Position numbers and translations under genes: made by a program
Shown here: piece by piece, positions 48,549 to 61,500 of the stretch
Layout: each line of letters starts with the position of its first letter
How positions within the stretch are numbered: position 1 is the first letter of the stretch
The notes under the pieces: model-generated
What the model saw: only the letters and a program-made list of their open reading frames with translations
Databases searched by the model: none
Told to the model about the DNA's origin: nothing
Origin: Ooceraea biroi
Lineage: Eukaryota; Arthropoda; Insecta; Hymenoptera; Formicidae
Length of the DNA stretch: 64,000 bases
NCBI RefSeq assembly: GCF_003672135.1
Contig: NC_039516.1
Coordinates: 992,001-1,056,000 of the forward strand
Direction: 5' to 3'

Positions 48549-51544
48549 GGCACAAATATCGTACATGAATACGACTGATTGAGCGAACATCGTGGAGCCA
48601 GAACCGCCTGTGTCATCCGGCAAATGCGGAGTGAACCTCGAAGTTCGTTCATTCATCATTTATCAATTGACATAAATAGTTTTGGATCTCCACGGGATTG
48701 ATTGGAGAAACATCATCCTGCCGTCACTGAGCTTACTTAAAATTCCTTCATCGGATTATTCGCGCTTACACGGCTGAAAAATCCTAGATTGCAAGATCCT
48801 TGATGCGAATTCGTTCGAAGGACAAATCGAATCATCGAACATGCATACGAACGATGATGCACACCGTCGCCTTTTGTGATACGCAATTTTACAGGCGCGA
48901 TTGCCACGTATAGGATTGATCGAGACCATAACTGTAATGCGTCAGATTTGGCTCACCTACTGGTTGTCGGTTACTTCGATTAAGTCTCTACAGGAAAACC
49001 CAATCGAGTGTCTGGATCGTTGCACTGTGATATACCACTTCGGTGAAAAACCTGAAATCGCGTGATAAATGACCAACCATGTCTCCCTGAGCCGGTCGAT
49101 CCATCGAATTTGTACATTTCTTCGCCGGCGGTCCGTTTATCGTTCGTTTCAGGATCGTTTGCGGATACTTAGAAGTCTGTGAGTGTTTTACTATATAATA
49201 CTTTAGAGAGATAAGATCGGAAAGACAACCCCTCCTCTCCCACTATTAATCTAAAGACGCGAACATGAGATCTCGGAACGTGTTACAGATTCGCTACAGT
49301 GTGATCAATTTTTAAACATTTTACGTAATTCGCACTGCTGTAATTTTCTTCCATAAGTATTCTTCATTCATACTTTCCTAAATCATCTGTTCTCAACAAA
49401 ATTCGTTCTAACTGTGTACATTGTTAATAAGTTAATTGTTTCATTAATTTTTTTTTAATCACTAGTTATAACTTATTAATACTTATAACTTATGTTTATA
49501 ATTTATGTTATAAACTAGTTATAAATAATTATTTTCTCTATATACTACGCACACTTTGCCCATACACATTCGGAATACAATTCGTATAGTTGTCGCTCTG
49601 AGTTGATCGCACGTTTCGTTTTCTTGTTGCATCATGCTACAGTGTCTTACCGTTCTGCTAATGGGAAGATCGATCTCAAACTTCTTAGAGTGGATAGTAG
49701 TAAAACGCATAAATTAATTATTATATCGGTTATTTAGCTTTTCTTGCACAACATTGATTACTTAGCTTGCAAATTGCATAACGTCAATTGCTTGTTCATA
49801 CAGCTTCCTCATGTATTGATACGCGCATAAAATGGGCCAAAAATCATTAGAAATCCAGCACTTCCTTGTTGACTATATAATCAATTTTATAATTACGATG
49901 CATTTAATGCAAAATAACAAAAGAAATATTTGATATATGTTTATAGATATTCGAAATCTTTGTAAGGTTTTTTTCAGTTACATTGGCCATTATAATGTGT
50001 CCTACTTCGATTACTTCCAATATGTCTTCTAAAAAATTAATATGGACGAAATACGGAATATCGCCAAGAAACAAAAATGTCTTTAAAGTGTCAAATCCTT
50101 TTTTGCATTTTCTTTGTTTAAAAAACTTATATTGCCCGGTAAATCGCGATTAATCGCGGAATGCCGAATTTCAATGTGCATTAGAGTTTTAAGCGTAATA
50201 TTATGTTTAGAGATTGTATAGTAAGACAATTCGACGAACAGGCTGATTATATATAATATAGATACTATATAATTGTAATAAATCAAATTTTACACGTCTC
50301 ATAAGTGATTCAATATACCTTATATTTTTATTTTTTTTTGCTTTGATTTGAGTTATACAATCCATAAATCTTATTCTGGACTACGTGCGATGGATAAAAC
50401 ATAAATCAGTCGTACCTTGTGTGACTTATCGGCAACATTCGTAGTAGTGGCGCATTGTAAGAATTGTTTCCATGGCTGTGTAATTGTGGTTTAGTGAATG
50501 ATGCTACATAATTTGCCACACTTCTTCCAGCTGTTGAATATTTAATATCGAATAGCCGTGACCATTAATACAGACAATAAAATTGTGAATTGTTACTTTG
50601 CAATCAAGCAAATATTCTTCCTTTCTTGTTTCCTTAATATTTTTAATAAGTCATTTAAATTAAAACTTTATTCAGGCATCATTTTCTGAATTACAGTTTT
50701 GACATTTATGTGGCATTTTGATAAATTTGGAAGGCATAATTTATTTCGTTGTTAAGTTAATGTAATATTCTTCCTTGCATATAGATTTCAAGATTGCACA
50801 TCGATATTTTTAATGTAAAGTCCTAATTCGTAATCGTATGTTATCTGCTTTGTTACAACACAATACGAGTTTTAGTAGTACTCTCATTTATAAATGCACT
50901 TTTATCTGTCGCGCACATATTCGCAATCAACAATCGCAAATTGTTTAAATTACGATCACTATAGCGAACCGACGTTACGTATATCTTGATGGAGAGGCAG
51001 TTATTTAAGCGTTATTTAAGAATGACAATTTCCATTAATATTACTAACAAAATGATATTAAGACTGAACTAAAGATGACGAAAGTGAACTTTTGAGAACT
51101 TATTGTATGGAAATTTGGATTTATTTACAACATGTGCCGAGTGCAATACGCACAAATATTACATTACATATACAATACATATATATTCACAAAATAAAAC
51201 GCTTTTATGACTTTTACATACACCTTATTCTGGTTTTAATTTGCGCATCCATTTTTGCAATTGTATAATCCCAACTTCCTGCCTATATAATATTTTATTT
51301 ATTCTTTCTCAAATCATATCTTTGGTTTTTCTGTACAAATGAAATTTCACAGGTTCTGATAAAATATTTTTCCTTAAAGAAAGACTAACAGGTTTATGAA
51401 TTTAATTTTTTCCTCATTATGAATATGTTTCATATTCATATTGTCATGTTAGTTTAAAACTTAATAAAATGCAATGTTTCGAAGAAAAAGAAATAATCAA
51501 ATCTGAATTTTGGTAAAGATCTAGGACAAATTGTTTTTATCGAT
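48549..51544. other. Intergenic between convergent RNF41 and LanA
   Basis: This holds the 3' UTRs of both genes. The first ~600 bp are GC-richer, likely RNF41 3' UTR. The rest is AT-rich with no supported gene, RNA or repeat. Confidence 0.5.
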
Positions 51545-54500
51545 TTAAATTGTTGGGCATACACCGACAATTACTTGTCCATAAGCTCGCTCGGGTATAA
51601 TGCTAATCGGTATCGTGTTAATCATTATGTTTTTAATGCAACCAACATACTGGGCCTGCGAAGTGCTGCCTCGCAGTCGTTTTCCCAGCATTGGATGGCC
51701 ACCGATGAATATCGGGTGTTTTGACATGACTCTGGGCACATTCTTGCCACCAAATATACCAGGGTGCGCGGCTACATTGTCGACAGACAGCAGTACCGCA
51801 TTCTTCTGTTTGAGGGCTGTTTAAAAAGTTTAAAAAGTGACATGAAAAAAATAGTAAAACGCAAGAAATTATATATGTTCTTAGGTCCAGTGTTATACGC
51901 AGATTATCAACTTCAAATTTATAAAAGAATAATCAAAGACACGTACCTCGAACTGTGTGCCAACCGCCGTCACATATGTGTACTGTATCCGATGAAAACG
52001 AAGTCTCAATCGAACCCTTTTGCGTCTTTACAAGGAACTTGATAGTGCCGTTAATCATTTCTAGCATGAGATAATCCCTCCTACCGTGCACCGACAGTAA
52101 ATGTCCGGATGATGATCGCGGTTTTATCATCATTTCGATATTAATCGTTCGATCAACGTTGAATCGATCAACTGAAAATTAACAATAAATATTTAAATTA
52201 ATCATTTTTATTTTTCACTATCGATATATTAGTGATATCAGGATATTCTTCATTTCTGGAATGTGAAATGAATGTGGAATACTTTCTTACCTGCTTTGTA
52301 CAAGTTACTGCCATTTCCTGGGAAGAAGAAGAGGCCAGGCTCGACTTTGTTCGAGCAAGGTATCACTCCTACTTTCTCGGATGGTTCTCCAACCGGTTGA
52401 CCGTTCATCATGAAGTTTCCTAAACAGCCACTGAACGTCTTATTGAGACCCTAAAAGGAATTCAAAAAATTTATCGTATCTTCGCAGTCCTAAAACATCC
52501 CCTATGAACAGTGGAGATTCTGGAGAGTCTTACAATGGTCGTGTACACGATATTGGATAGTTCTGGCAAAACACCGCCCACGAAGAACGGCGGGTTGACA
52601 TTAATGGTGGTGGTGTGTCCTAACGAATACCCTTTCACCGCACTTTCGTCGTCCACGATTAGCTGACCAAAGGTACCTTGTCTCTTGAACAGCACTGTGT
52701 GCCACTGATAATCATTAATCTTCTTCTCGCTGATCAACAACGCCGGTCCACTTCCGCAATCAAATTTGTAATGAACCTTTAATGAATTGAATAATAAATT
52801 ATTTCTCAAGATTAACTTTTCCAAGAGCGAAATAGCTTTGCTAAGTGGATGAGAAAGAGTATTTTACCTTTCCATCAATTATATACACAGCGATTAAATC
52901 TTGTCTATTGAAATCAGAAGTATAGAATATAATTCCGTCATCAGCCGTTGTCTGTATGTTGATCTGGAAGTCGTAATCGTCCTTGTATCTTCCCTTGAGT
53001 GTTTTGTATTCTAATCTACTGTTCCTTGCAGTACCTGAAAAATAAAATCATTAATTAATTAACTAGGAAAGGTTGTAAACAATATTGCAAACTTTTTTGT
53101 TGGAAATTGAACATTATATTCCTATTGAAGGAATTCCGTTTTAATAATTCAAAAGAAAATATTACCAAATCTCCACGCATTTTCTAGATCAGGATCTACA
53201 GCCGGGTAGTACGGTAAGCCACATTCATTGGAATGCTGAGTTGGCTTTTGCGTGGTAGACATGATGCCGTCCTTATTGTTAAATCGCCCTTCCAGTTCCG
53301 GTTCTTCATCTTCATCCTCTTTTTCAATATCGACATCTATTATATCTAGAAAAAAATTATTTATTTGTATTCCATCATTTATTCCATTTCCTCACGATAG
53401 CAGAATCTGTATTTTTCAAAAACTTTTTATGTTATAATTGCTCTACTTACTGATCTGAGTTGATGACTCTATCAGAATATCCGGACTTTCCGTTGGTAGC
53501 AACAGTGGCGGAAGTTCGGATTCAACAATTGGTGGCAAAGCTAAATAAAAAAAATTCAAAATGATTAAATATTATTGCAGCATATAGTTCTCTCTCTCTC
53601 TCTCTCTCTCATTTGATTTATTAATGATTAGCCAATATAGCAACGTACGCGTTTGATCGCCGCCTTTGCATTTTCCTAAGATTGCATGCGGCCTCTCGGT
53701 CGCGTTGGCAAAGTTGATGATGATCTCGCCGTTGAGGGTCGCATCGCCGATACAGCCGACGAAGGGCACGACTCTACCATCAGGATCCAAACTCGACGGC
53801 AATCCGCCGATGTACAAGCTACCGTAGAGGTAATTCAGCGGCGGCGGTGCTGAATCAGTGCTATAGCTCTTGGTATCGTCAATATCAAGGCTGAGAGCTG
53901 ATCCACCGTGAGTAGCAGTCACTACGTGCCATTCATTGTCATCGAACTTTACATCCGAAGGATTGGTTCTGAGTTCTTCGCCCTGACTATTAAAGACCAG
54001 TTGACCGTTTTCTAACGATAGGTAGCTAGTGGCTGTGTTGTGTTGATCGTTATTGTTCGCATAGAAAATTAATCCGTCATTGGCCAGAGTCTTCAATTTA
54101 AGATTTACTTGCAGACCATCTGACGCCAAATTGCGCCATCTCACGTAACCAGGCATGTTCTTCTCGAAGGAAACGAGACTGGCAAACTGGAAAAAGGTAA
54201 GAGTTATCTTAGAGAAAGTTTTATAAATTTCAACCTCACGTTTGGTGAGTACTCAAAATTCTTCTAATTACCCTAACTGGACAACCAGGCATAACTCCAA
54301 ACGCTTGCACATTGCGAGTAAGATCGACTGATGTGTCGAGAATGACGACGTTATCGATGCAACCTTCGAACCCACTGTTAGTGACTGGCTCATAAGGATG
54401 TTTCGCGTTAGGTGGATATCCGCCGAAGTAAATGTGATCCGATGAGGATAAAGTCTTGGCATTTCCTTCGACCGCGCTCGATCCTATCGATCCTACCTTA

Positions 54501-55580
54501 TGGCCGTCAACCTTGAGTACACCCATTCTACCCAATCTAAGAGCTTCCAGGGTGTGCCAGTCACCGTCGTTATACTTGTCCAAGGATATTAGGGCCATCT
54601 CACCCTCGCCAAGATCATACTGGTACAATAAATGGCCATTCTTCATCTCCAGTGACAGGAATTGCCTGCCCTTGCCCATCAGATAAATCAGCCCGTCTTC
54701 AGCGAAAGTTTTAAAGGACAGTTTAATGCTGAATTTCTTAATGTCTGGCGAGATTTGCGAACTCTTCTTGCTAAGAATTGCGTAGCCGTGTCTGTCGAAG
54801 CGGTATCCCGTGCTTGGCTCGAAATTGATGAGCTTGTCGCGCTCGAGCGCACTCTTCCTGTTGTTCTCGCCGTCGACGAAGTTCCAGAAAGACACCGGGA
54901 TATCACCTATCATCAGTTCCTCCATCTCACCCTCGAACGAAGATGCGGTAACAGCATCCTGTATGTGGAAGGACGATGGGTAGCCACCAACAAATAGCTT
55001 CGAGTGCTCCTGATCCACGTTAAAGATGTAGTATGAGCCCGGGAGAACTCGTTCCTTTTCGTACAGTTTGTCCCGACCTTCGCCGATATCTTCGCGAACG
55101 AGTAATTTCACGTTCTTGCCGGTTCTAGGAAAAAGCGTCAAGAATATGTCAGCACAAGATTCTAACGTGCTAATTAATTTAAATTAATTGATGCTAACCT
55201 GTCGATAATTATCTGCCGCCACACGTTATCTGACACAAATTTATTGTGAATGATTTTTTCGGGTCCGGACCCTAGGTCAACTATGAGTACCGGATATCCG
55301 CTTTCAATCAATAATGCCATGAAGTCATGCTATGGAATATAAAATTGTCATCAAAATCTTCTTTATATCTTTTTATTCAAGTTAACACACTTTTACGATT
55401 TTTCCATCGAACTTACCGTCTTAGAACGTGGCAGTTTCATTGTTTCCTCGTTTCCAAGGTACAGCAGGAAGCCGTTAGTTTTGTTGGTTCTAAAGTACAG
55501 AGAAATCTTGGTGGATGTGCTCAACAATGGTAGACTTTCTGGATTCTTCAACTCTAGAGTAGTGTTCCTGTAGAAAGTCA
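51545..55580 (-). other. LanA: LanA: five laminin G-like (LG) domains
   Basis: LG1-3 (about 53649-55580) and LG4-5 (51545-53034) show the repeated patterns DGLIYLMGKG/DGLIFYANNN, W-HTLEALR/WHVVTATHG, FVGGYP/YIGGLP and GFEGCIDNV/FVGCIGDA. Between LG3 and LG4 is a linker of about 90 residues (53166-53540), first Pro/Leu/Glu rich (ELPPLLLPTESP), then strongly acidic (EKEDEDEEPELEG). The protein ends at TAA (51545-51547) after the LG5 motif QYVGCIKNI. Confidence 0.9.
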
Positions 55581-58500
55581 AACCAGATCTGAATCGATTG
55601 GCTAGTTCCCGGGCATTCGCTATCTTATTTCTTAGGGCTTCAATCTTGCTCTGCAGATCATTGCCAATAGTGTCAATTGATTTTTGGTTGCCATTCAAGC
55701 TGTTCAGCAAATTCGTGATGTTCGGCACGACTTTGTCCACAATGTCCAGCTGCTTGTTCGCTTGCGAGATGTCGCGGATTGACTCCGACGTGTTCTTTGA
55801 GAGCTGTTTCGTCTCCCGCAGGTCCTCTGGGATCTGATCGACAATGCCATTCATATGATCGATAGCATTCTTGATGTCGCGTTCGACATTTATCGCTTGA
55901 TTCATGGCATCACGGGCGACCGAAGATGATTGTGAAGGGATATTACCGAGAGTTCTGCAAGTTTTACGTAATTTTTATGTAATAATATAAATTGTATTAT
56001 TTCTATTTATTTCTATATGTAGTTATATGATTCTATTTCTATTTAATAATAAGTTACCTTCAGCATCATCAAACTATTTTCATTTTCATAGTATTTTATT
56101 TCTAACATTTCTAATATTTCTAATCACAATCAACATATTATATGTATCATATTCATATGTTAATTAATTTTTATGCGTGACATTAATTTTATGTGTATGC
56201 ATAATATGTTGACTTAATATTAAAGTAGTGGCAATGAATCATACTTATCGATGTAGTCGAGAAGTTCCTTATTTCGCTTATTTTGATTATCGATTAAAGT
56301 CGCATTGTTCCTTGCGTCTCGCAAATCATCTTCAGGTTCTCCCGTTGTCTTCTGTAAGGCGAGCTGGGCGGCGGCGAACAGCTTGAAGCACTCATTTGTG
56401 GAATTAAGCATTTTTTGATCCATTCCATCAGACTATGGTTAAAATAAAAAGAAATGCGGGATAGATATAAATTAAAATATAGATAGAAAATGATATAATT
56501 TTAAAATAAATATAATATTATATATATCGAGCTTTTTACCAAGGCAGTTGCATTTTCAGCAGCAATCATAGCATCCTCGGCGGCGTTTCTCGCTGCTTGA
56601 ATTGCGGTTTCGATATCTCTGTAGGCTGAAACAGCTCTCACAGCGTTAGTGTTACGAGTATCGGTGAGCAGACTGTCCAATTCAAGCGAACGATTATACA
56701 GATATGCTGCGTGACTGTGGGCTCTCATCACTGGCTCACCCAGCTCAAACAGCATATCATCATTTTCGATGATAGTATTGTTCAGCTGAGCAGTCGCATC
56801 GCCAACAGTGTTAGTTTCTAAAAGACGAAAAATACATTGTTTTTACGATTGTTTTTCAGTTTCCAAGTCCATGAATATAATACGATCAGAAATACTAACC
56901 CAAAATATCAATATTGGCCTCCGCATCGTTAACAAACTGATTAGCATCGCTGTTAAGCTTTTCTCCAGCTTCCAAGTCCTCGTTTGCTTCAGCCGTGGAA
57001 TTCTTTACTACGTCCAAGTTGCCAGTCTGCGCTGCGAGCCTGTTCTCTCTGTTTAGCTTGTCCACTGCACTGGCCAACTTTTGAGCTACGTCCGCAATGT
57101 CCAACAGATCATCCAGCTTAGCGCTAGCATTCTTGATTTTGTTACTGAGATCGTCCGCGATGGAACTCAGATTGCTGACCGGGAAGTTGTATTCCTGCAT
57201 CTCAGAAACTAAGATGTTGGCTTGATTCGCCTGGTCCAGGGCATTATCTCGGAATTCGACAAAGGAAACATCCTTGATCTTTTTCAAGATCTCTCTCGCC
57301 TCATTCAGAGCGCTGTCAACCTTGGCGCCGGTTCCCAACTCGATGTTCAACGCTAGCGATTGCACTTCTGACACGATCAAGTTCACTAGATCGATCTTTT
57401 GTATTACGTCCTCCTCCAGAATATTCATGTTCCGCAGTGTGTTCTCTGCGTCGTCTTTCCACTTGATGCTATCCTCAGCAGTGAAGTCGATACGCCGCTT
57501 CTGAGTGTACACCTCATGCTCTAGCTTCTCCAGCTTCTCCTGCAGTGGCAGCAGGTTCACTCGACTTGGATCTAACAATCTGACTTCGGGATAAAGTTCG
57601 TTCACCGTGTCGTTAATAAATTTCAATCGTTGATTTGTAAAATAGCCTTCCGCGACCGTCTGAAAATGCAGAACAGAAACGTCAAGATGAGTGCTTGTCA
57701 TTATATTTGACACAGATACACATTTTTCTTTTATACTTACGCTGTATTCGCTCGCAATAGGTTCCAACAAATCGATCAGTTCATCCGTGACATCTAGAAG
57801 ATCTCCCGTGCATGAACCACAAGAGAAGCAGCCTTGCGCCGGGATGAGGACATGCCGATACGGACAGTGGTCACACTTCTCGCCGATCACGCCAGGTAGG
57901 CAAGTACATTGACCGGTGGTTGTGTTGCAGGACACGCCAACGGAATATCCAGTGTGGCATTCGCACGCTGAAGAAGAATGGATGAAGATGTTTAAACACC
58001 ATCAGACATAACGATCCCAATGATTTAATGACGATCTTACATGTGCATCCATTTTGTCCGTAGTTCCAGTATCCCTGGATGCACTGATCGCACCTGCGAC
58101 CGGTAACGCCCGGCATGCACTTGCACTGTCCTGTTTCGTAATCGCATTGACTGCTCTCCGAGGCCAACCCGCAATCGCACGCTCTGCAGCCGTCGCAAGT
58201 GGTAAAGCCATAGTAATCGGGCGCGCAGCGGTCGCAGCGTTCGCCGATGACATTCTCTTGACAGAAACATTGGCCGCTATAGCTGTCGCAACGTTCCATT
58301 CCGCATTCGTCGCACACGCAACTGCGGCAATCTTTTCGCTCGACGGCGTCGCCGAAGTAGCCTGGCGCGCACAAATTGCACGCTTCACCATAGGTGTTGT
58401 TCAAGCACTGCAAGCATTGTCCGGTGATGCTGTCGCATGAGCCAATCTGGTTGGTGTCAATGTTGCCAGAGCACTCGCATGGTTTGCAGTAATCGCCGTA

Positions 58501-61500
58501 TATCTCGGGATTGCCGTAGTAGCCGGCGGCGCAAGCTTCGCAACGGGCGCCGTAATATCCGGGCAAGCAGTCGCAACTGATTTTATTGCCTTCGTCGTTC
58601 ACTTCGCAGCCGGTGGCAAAATTGTTGGAGGTGACTGGCAGCGGACACGCGCATATTAGACAGTCCGTCGGTGTGCCTATGGTAGCGTTGCCGTAGTAAC
58701 CCTGCTCGCAGAACTCGCAGTAATCACCGGTAGTGCCATCCTTACAGTTCTGCAAAATATATTTGGAAATTATAGAATCATAAAAGAAGTCTGCGAAAGA
58801 ATTGAAGGAAATTTTAGCAATAGTCCGCAATCACCTGACAGATTCCAGTGTTCACATCGCACGTCGTTGCGTGACCGTTACATTGGCAAGGAGCACAATA
58901 GCCACCGTAGGGTCCTGATTTCACTCTGTAGTATCCTGGAGCACACTCTTCACACGAGAGTCCTTGATAATTGGGTGGACACTGACATTGCTCTACACTG
59001 CTAGCCGGAACGCTGTATTGAGCGGAGTATTGCTCCGTCGTGATGTCCAATGTTACATATGACAATCTAGAAAAATATTTGTTATGGAGAAAAATTGTAG
59101 CAATACATGTTCAATTAGAATTGTTAAAACTACGTACGAAGCCATGATGCTCGGATTCCAATACGTAGCACGCACATATATTCCACGTAAATCCTCGAGA
59201 ACTACCATAATCTGTTCTCTCGTGGCGCTGAGCCTATTGCTAGTTAAGAAATTAGCTTCCACGAGGCGAACAGATGCTCTGAAGTTCGTGGAGGATGGAG
59301 GTTGCTCATCAGAGTAGTAGAACAGCATAGTGTCGGCGCCTTGAAGAATTACATCGGCAGCGCTGACAGCCTTGCCGAAGGGCCCCGTGCTATAATACAC
59401 GCTGTAATTCAAGTAGCCGCCGTAGGAAGTTAAGCTTTTGCCGAGGTAAGAGTCAGGCGCCGAGAAGTAGACGACGTTCTCGAAGGTATCATTGGTAGTG
59501 AGGGAGACCATGACTGTAGTAACGTTCACATTTTCCGGATAAGTCGACAAATTGGCGAAATTACCACTTTTCTCGATGGGAGAACTATTTCCCAGTCATC
59601 CATGTCCATGAGGTGAGTTCGATAGAGACTTGCAGAGGCGCATCTGGTAGTAAGAGAATGAAGATATTTTATTACTTTTCAATACTCTTTTCAAGTAACT
59701 AATAAAAGCAGAAAACAGAAAAAAGTGCAAGCATTAATCAATAAATAAATGCAACAGTATGATGCAATGATAAATGCGAAATGTACCTAGTAGTTTTGCC
59801 GAAACAGAAGCATTTGGTGCAGCCGTCTTCGTTATCAGCTTGGATATCAAAAGTACCCTCACGGCATACGTCGCACGCTAGACCCTGCACGTTCGCTTTG
59901 CAGAAGCATTCGGCTGTGTACTGATCGCAGATCTCGCTCGTGGTACCGCGCGAGTCACAATCGCAACGCTCGCAGTGAGGAAATTGCGAGTAACCAGCAC
60001 GGCAACGATCGCATTGACGATCTACCACGTTTTCTTTACAACGACAACCACCGTAAAGAAGGTCGCACTGAAGATCGCCGTCCAAGACACCCAAAGGCGA
60101 GCAATTACACTCCTCGCAACCAATAATCGGATGGAAACCATAGGTGCCAGCTTCGCACTGGTCGCATCGAGGGCCAGTTACTCGAGGAGGACAGATACAT
60201 CTGCCACTTTCTTGTTCACAGATTGCGGTTGTAGGACAGTTGCATGGTCTACACTTGGGGAAGCCATAGAAGCCAGTCTTGCAGATTTCGCACCGTCTGC
60301 CGATGATGTTCGGTCGGCAGGGACATTGGCCGCCAAACTTGTCGCATTCGAAGCTCGTAGAACCCTCGACGTCGCAGTTGCAGGGCAATGCGCCATTGTT
60401 ATAATTTGCCGTTAAGGAAAAAGTGGAGTCGCGGCAGAAGCTGTCCTCAGTGACGTTAATGTGGAAATGATTGCTGCCGCAGCGCTTAATAAACTCCTTG
60501 GTTTGATCGAATTGCAGCTTGCCAAGAATCTTTTTGTTATACTGATCCGCTGGGATTACCAGGACATAATCCAGCCAGATACCACGGTTGTCATCGGAAA
60601 CTTTTAGCGTCAGCACCAAATTTTCGATTAACTGGAATCTTGTACCGCCGTCGATTTGACGGACGATGCTGCGACAGCCGCTGTTACTAGGGCAATGAGG
60701 AACCGGCACTTTAGCCTCGTAAAATTTGCCATTCTGCACCAGCACGTCCAATTCAAACTTGGGATGATCTGGTTGATAGTACTGTATCACGAAGACGTAA
60801 TCTCCCGGTTGGGATACCTTTGCGTGAATGTCCACCATATCGCCGTCATCCAAATGAATCAATTTAGTAGCGTTATCATAGATGCCAGACGGTCGATGCT
60901 GAGCTTCGTGAGTGCCGCTAGCTGTTTCGAACTCGATCTTCTTGGCATCGGCAGCACCCGGGAAAATTCCCTGCACGCATTTGCCATTTTTCCTCACGCA
61001 CACGGATTTCGGTTTCACGTAATCTAGCGACCATTCATGATAGGGGATCGCCACTATCGAATCAATCGCGACATTCGATGTCGGCTCGCCGGTCAACACC
61101 AGACTTACATAATTTGATGGGAAATTCATGACGGCTACCTTGCCGTAAGTATCGGTGACAACTTGTCGACAGGTGCTGGTATACCTGCAGGGATTTAGAG
61201 TGGCTTTACCCTTGCCGACAGTGTTGGCTTCGATTAGCAGTACCGACGTGACCCGCTCCTCCCGCGGTGTGACGTAAGTTACTACGAGGACATGGGGGCC
61301 GGGTTTACTGATCCTCAGCTCGAAATGAATTTCTTCTTGCTGCTTGTTGATGAGTGGCACCTCGTCTTCCTCGATTTCTCGTAGGGTCTCGTGATCGGTA
61401 AAGTACTCGGTCAATGGGATTCTAGCGTTGTTCTCACTAAGGAAACCGCCGGCCCCATGGACTGAGTCGAATCGTGTCAGGTTCGGGTATCCATAATGTC

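Noticed and set aside
57741..57935. LanA exons 57741-57967 and 56900-57659 read as a single continuous exon
   Set aside because: Consensus GTAAGT and TTTCAG sites delimit 57660-57740 and the intervening residues do not look like laminin; kept as an intron but flagged as possible retention.
58054..58440. Alanine-rich plus-strand frame opposite LanA LE repeats
   Set aside because: Shadow frame of cysteine-rich coding sequence on the other strand.
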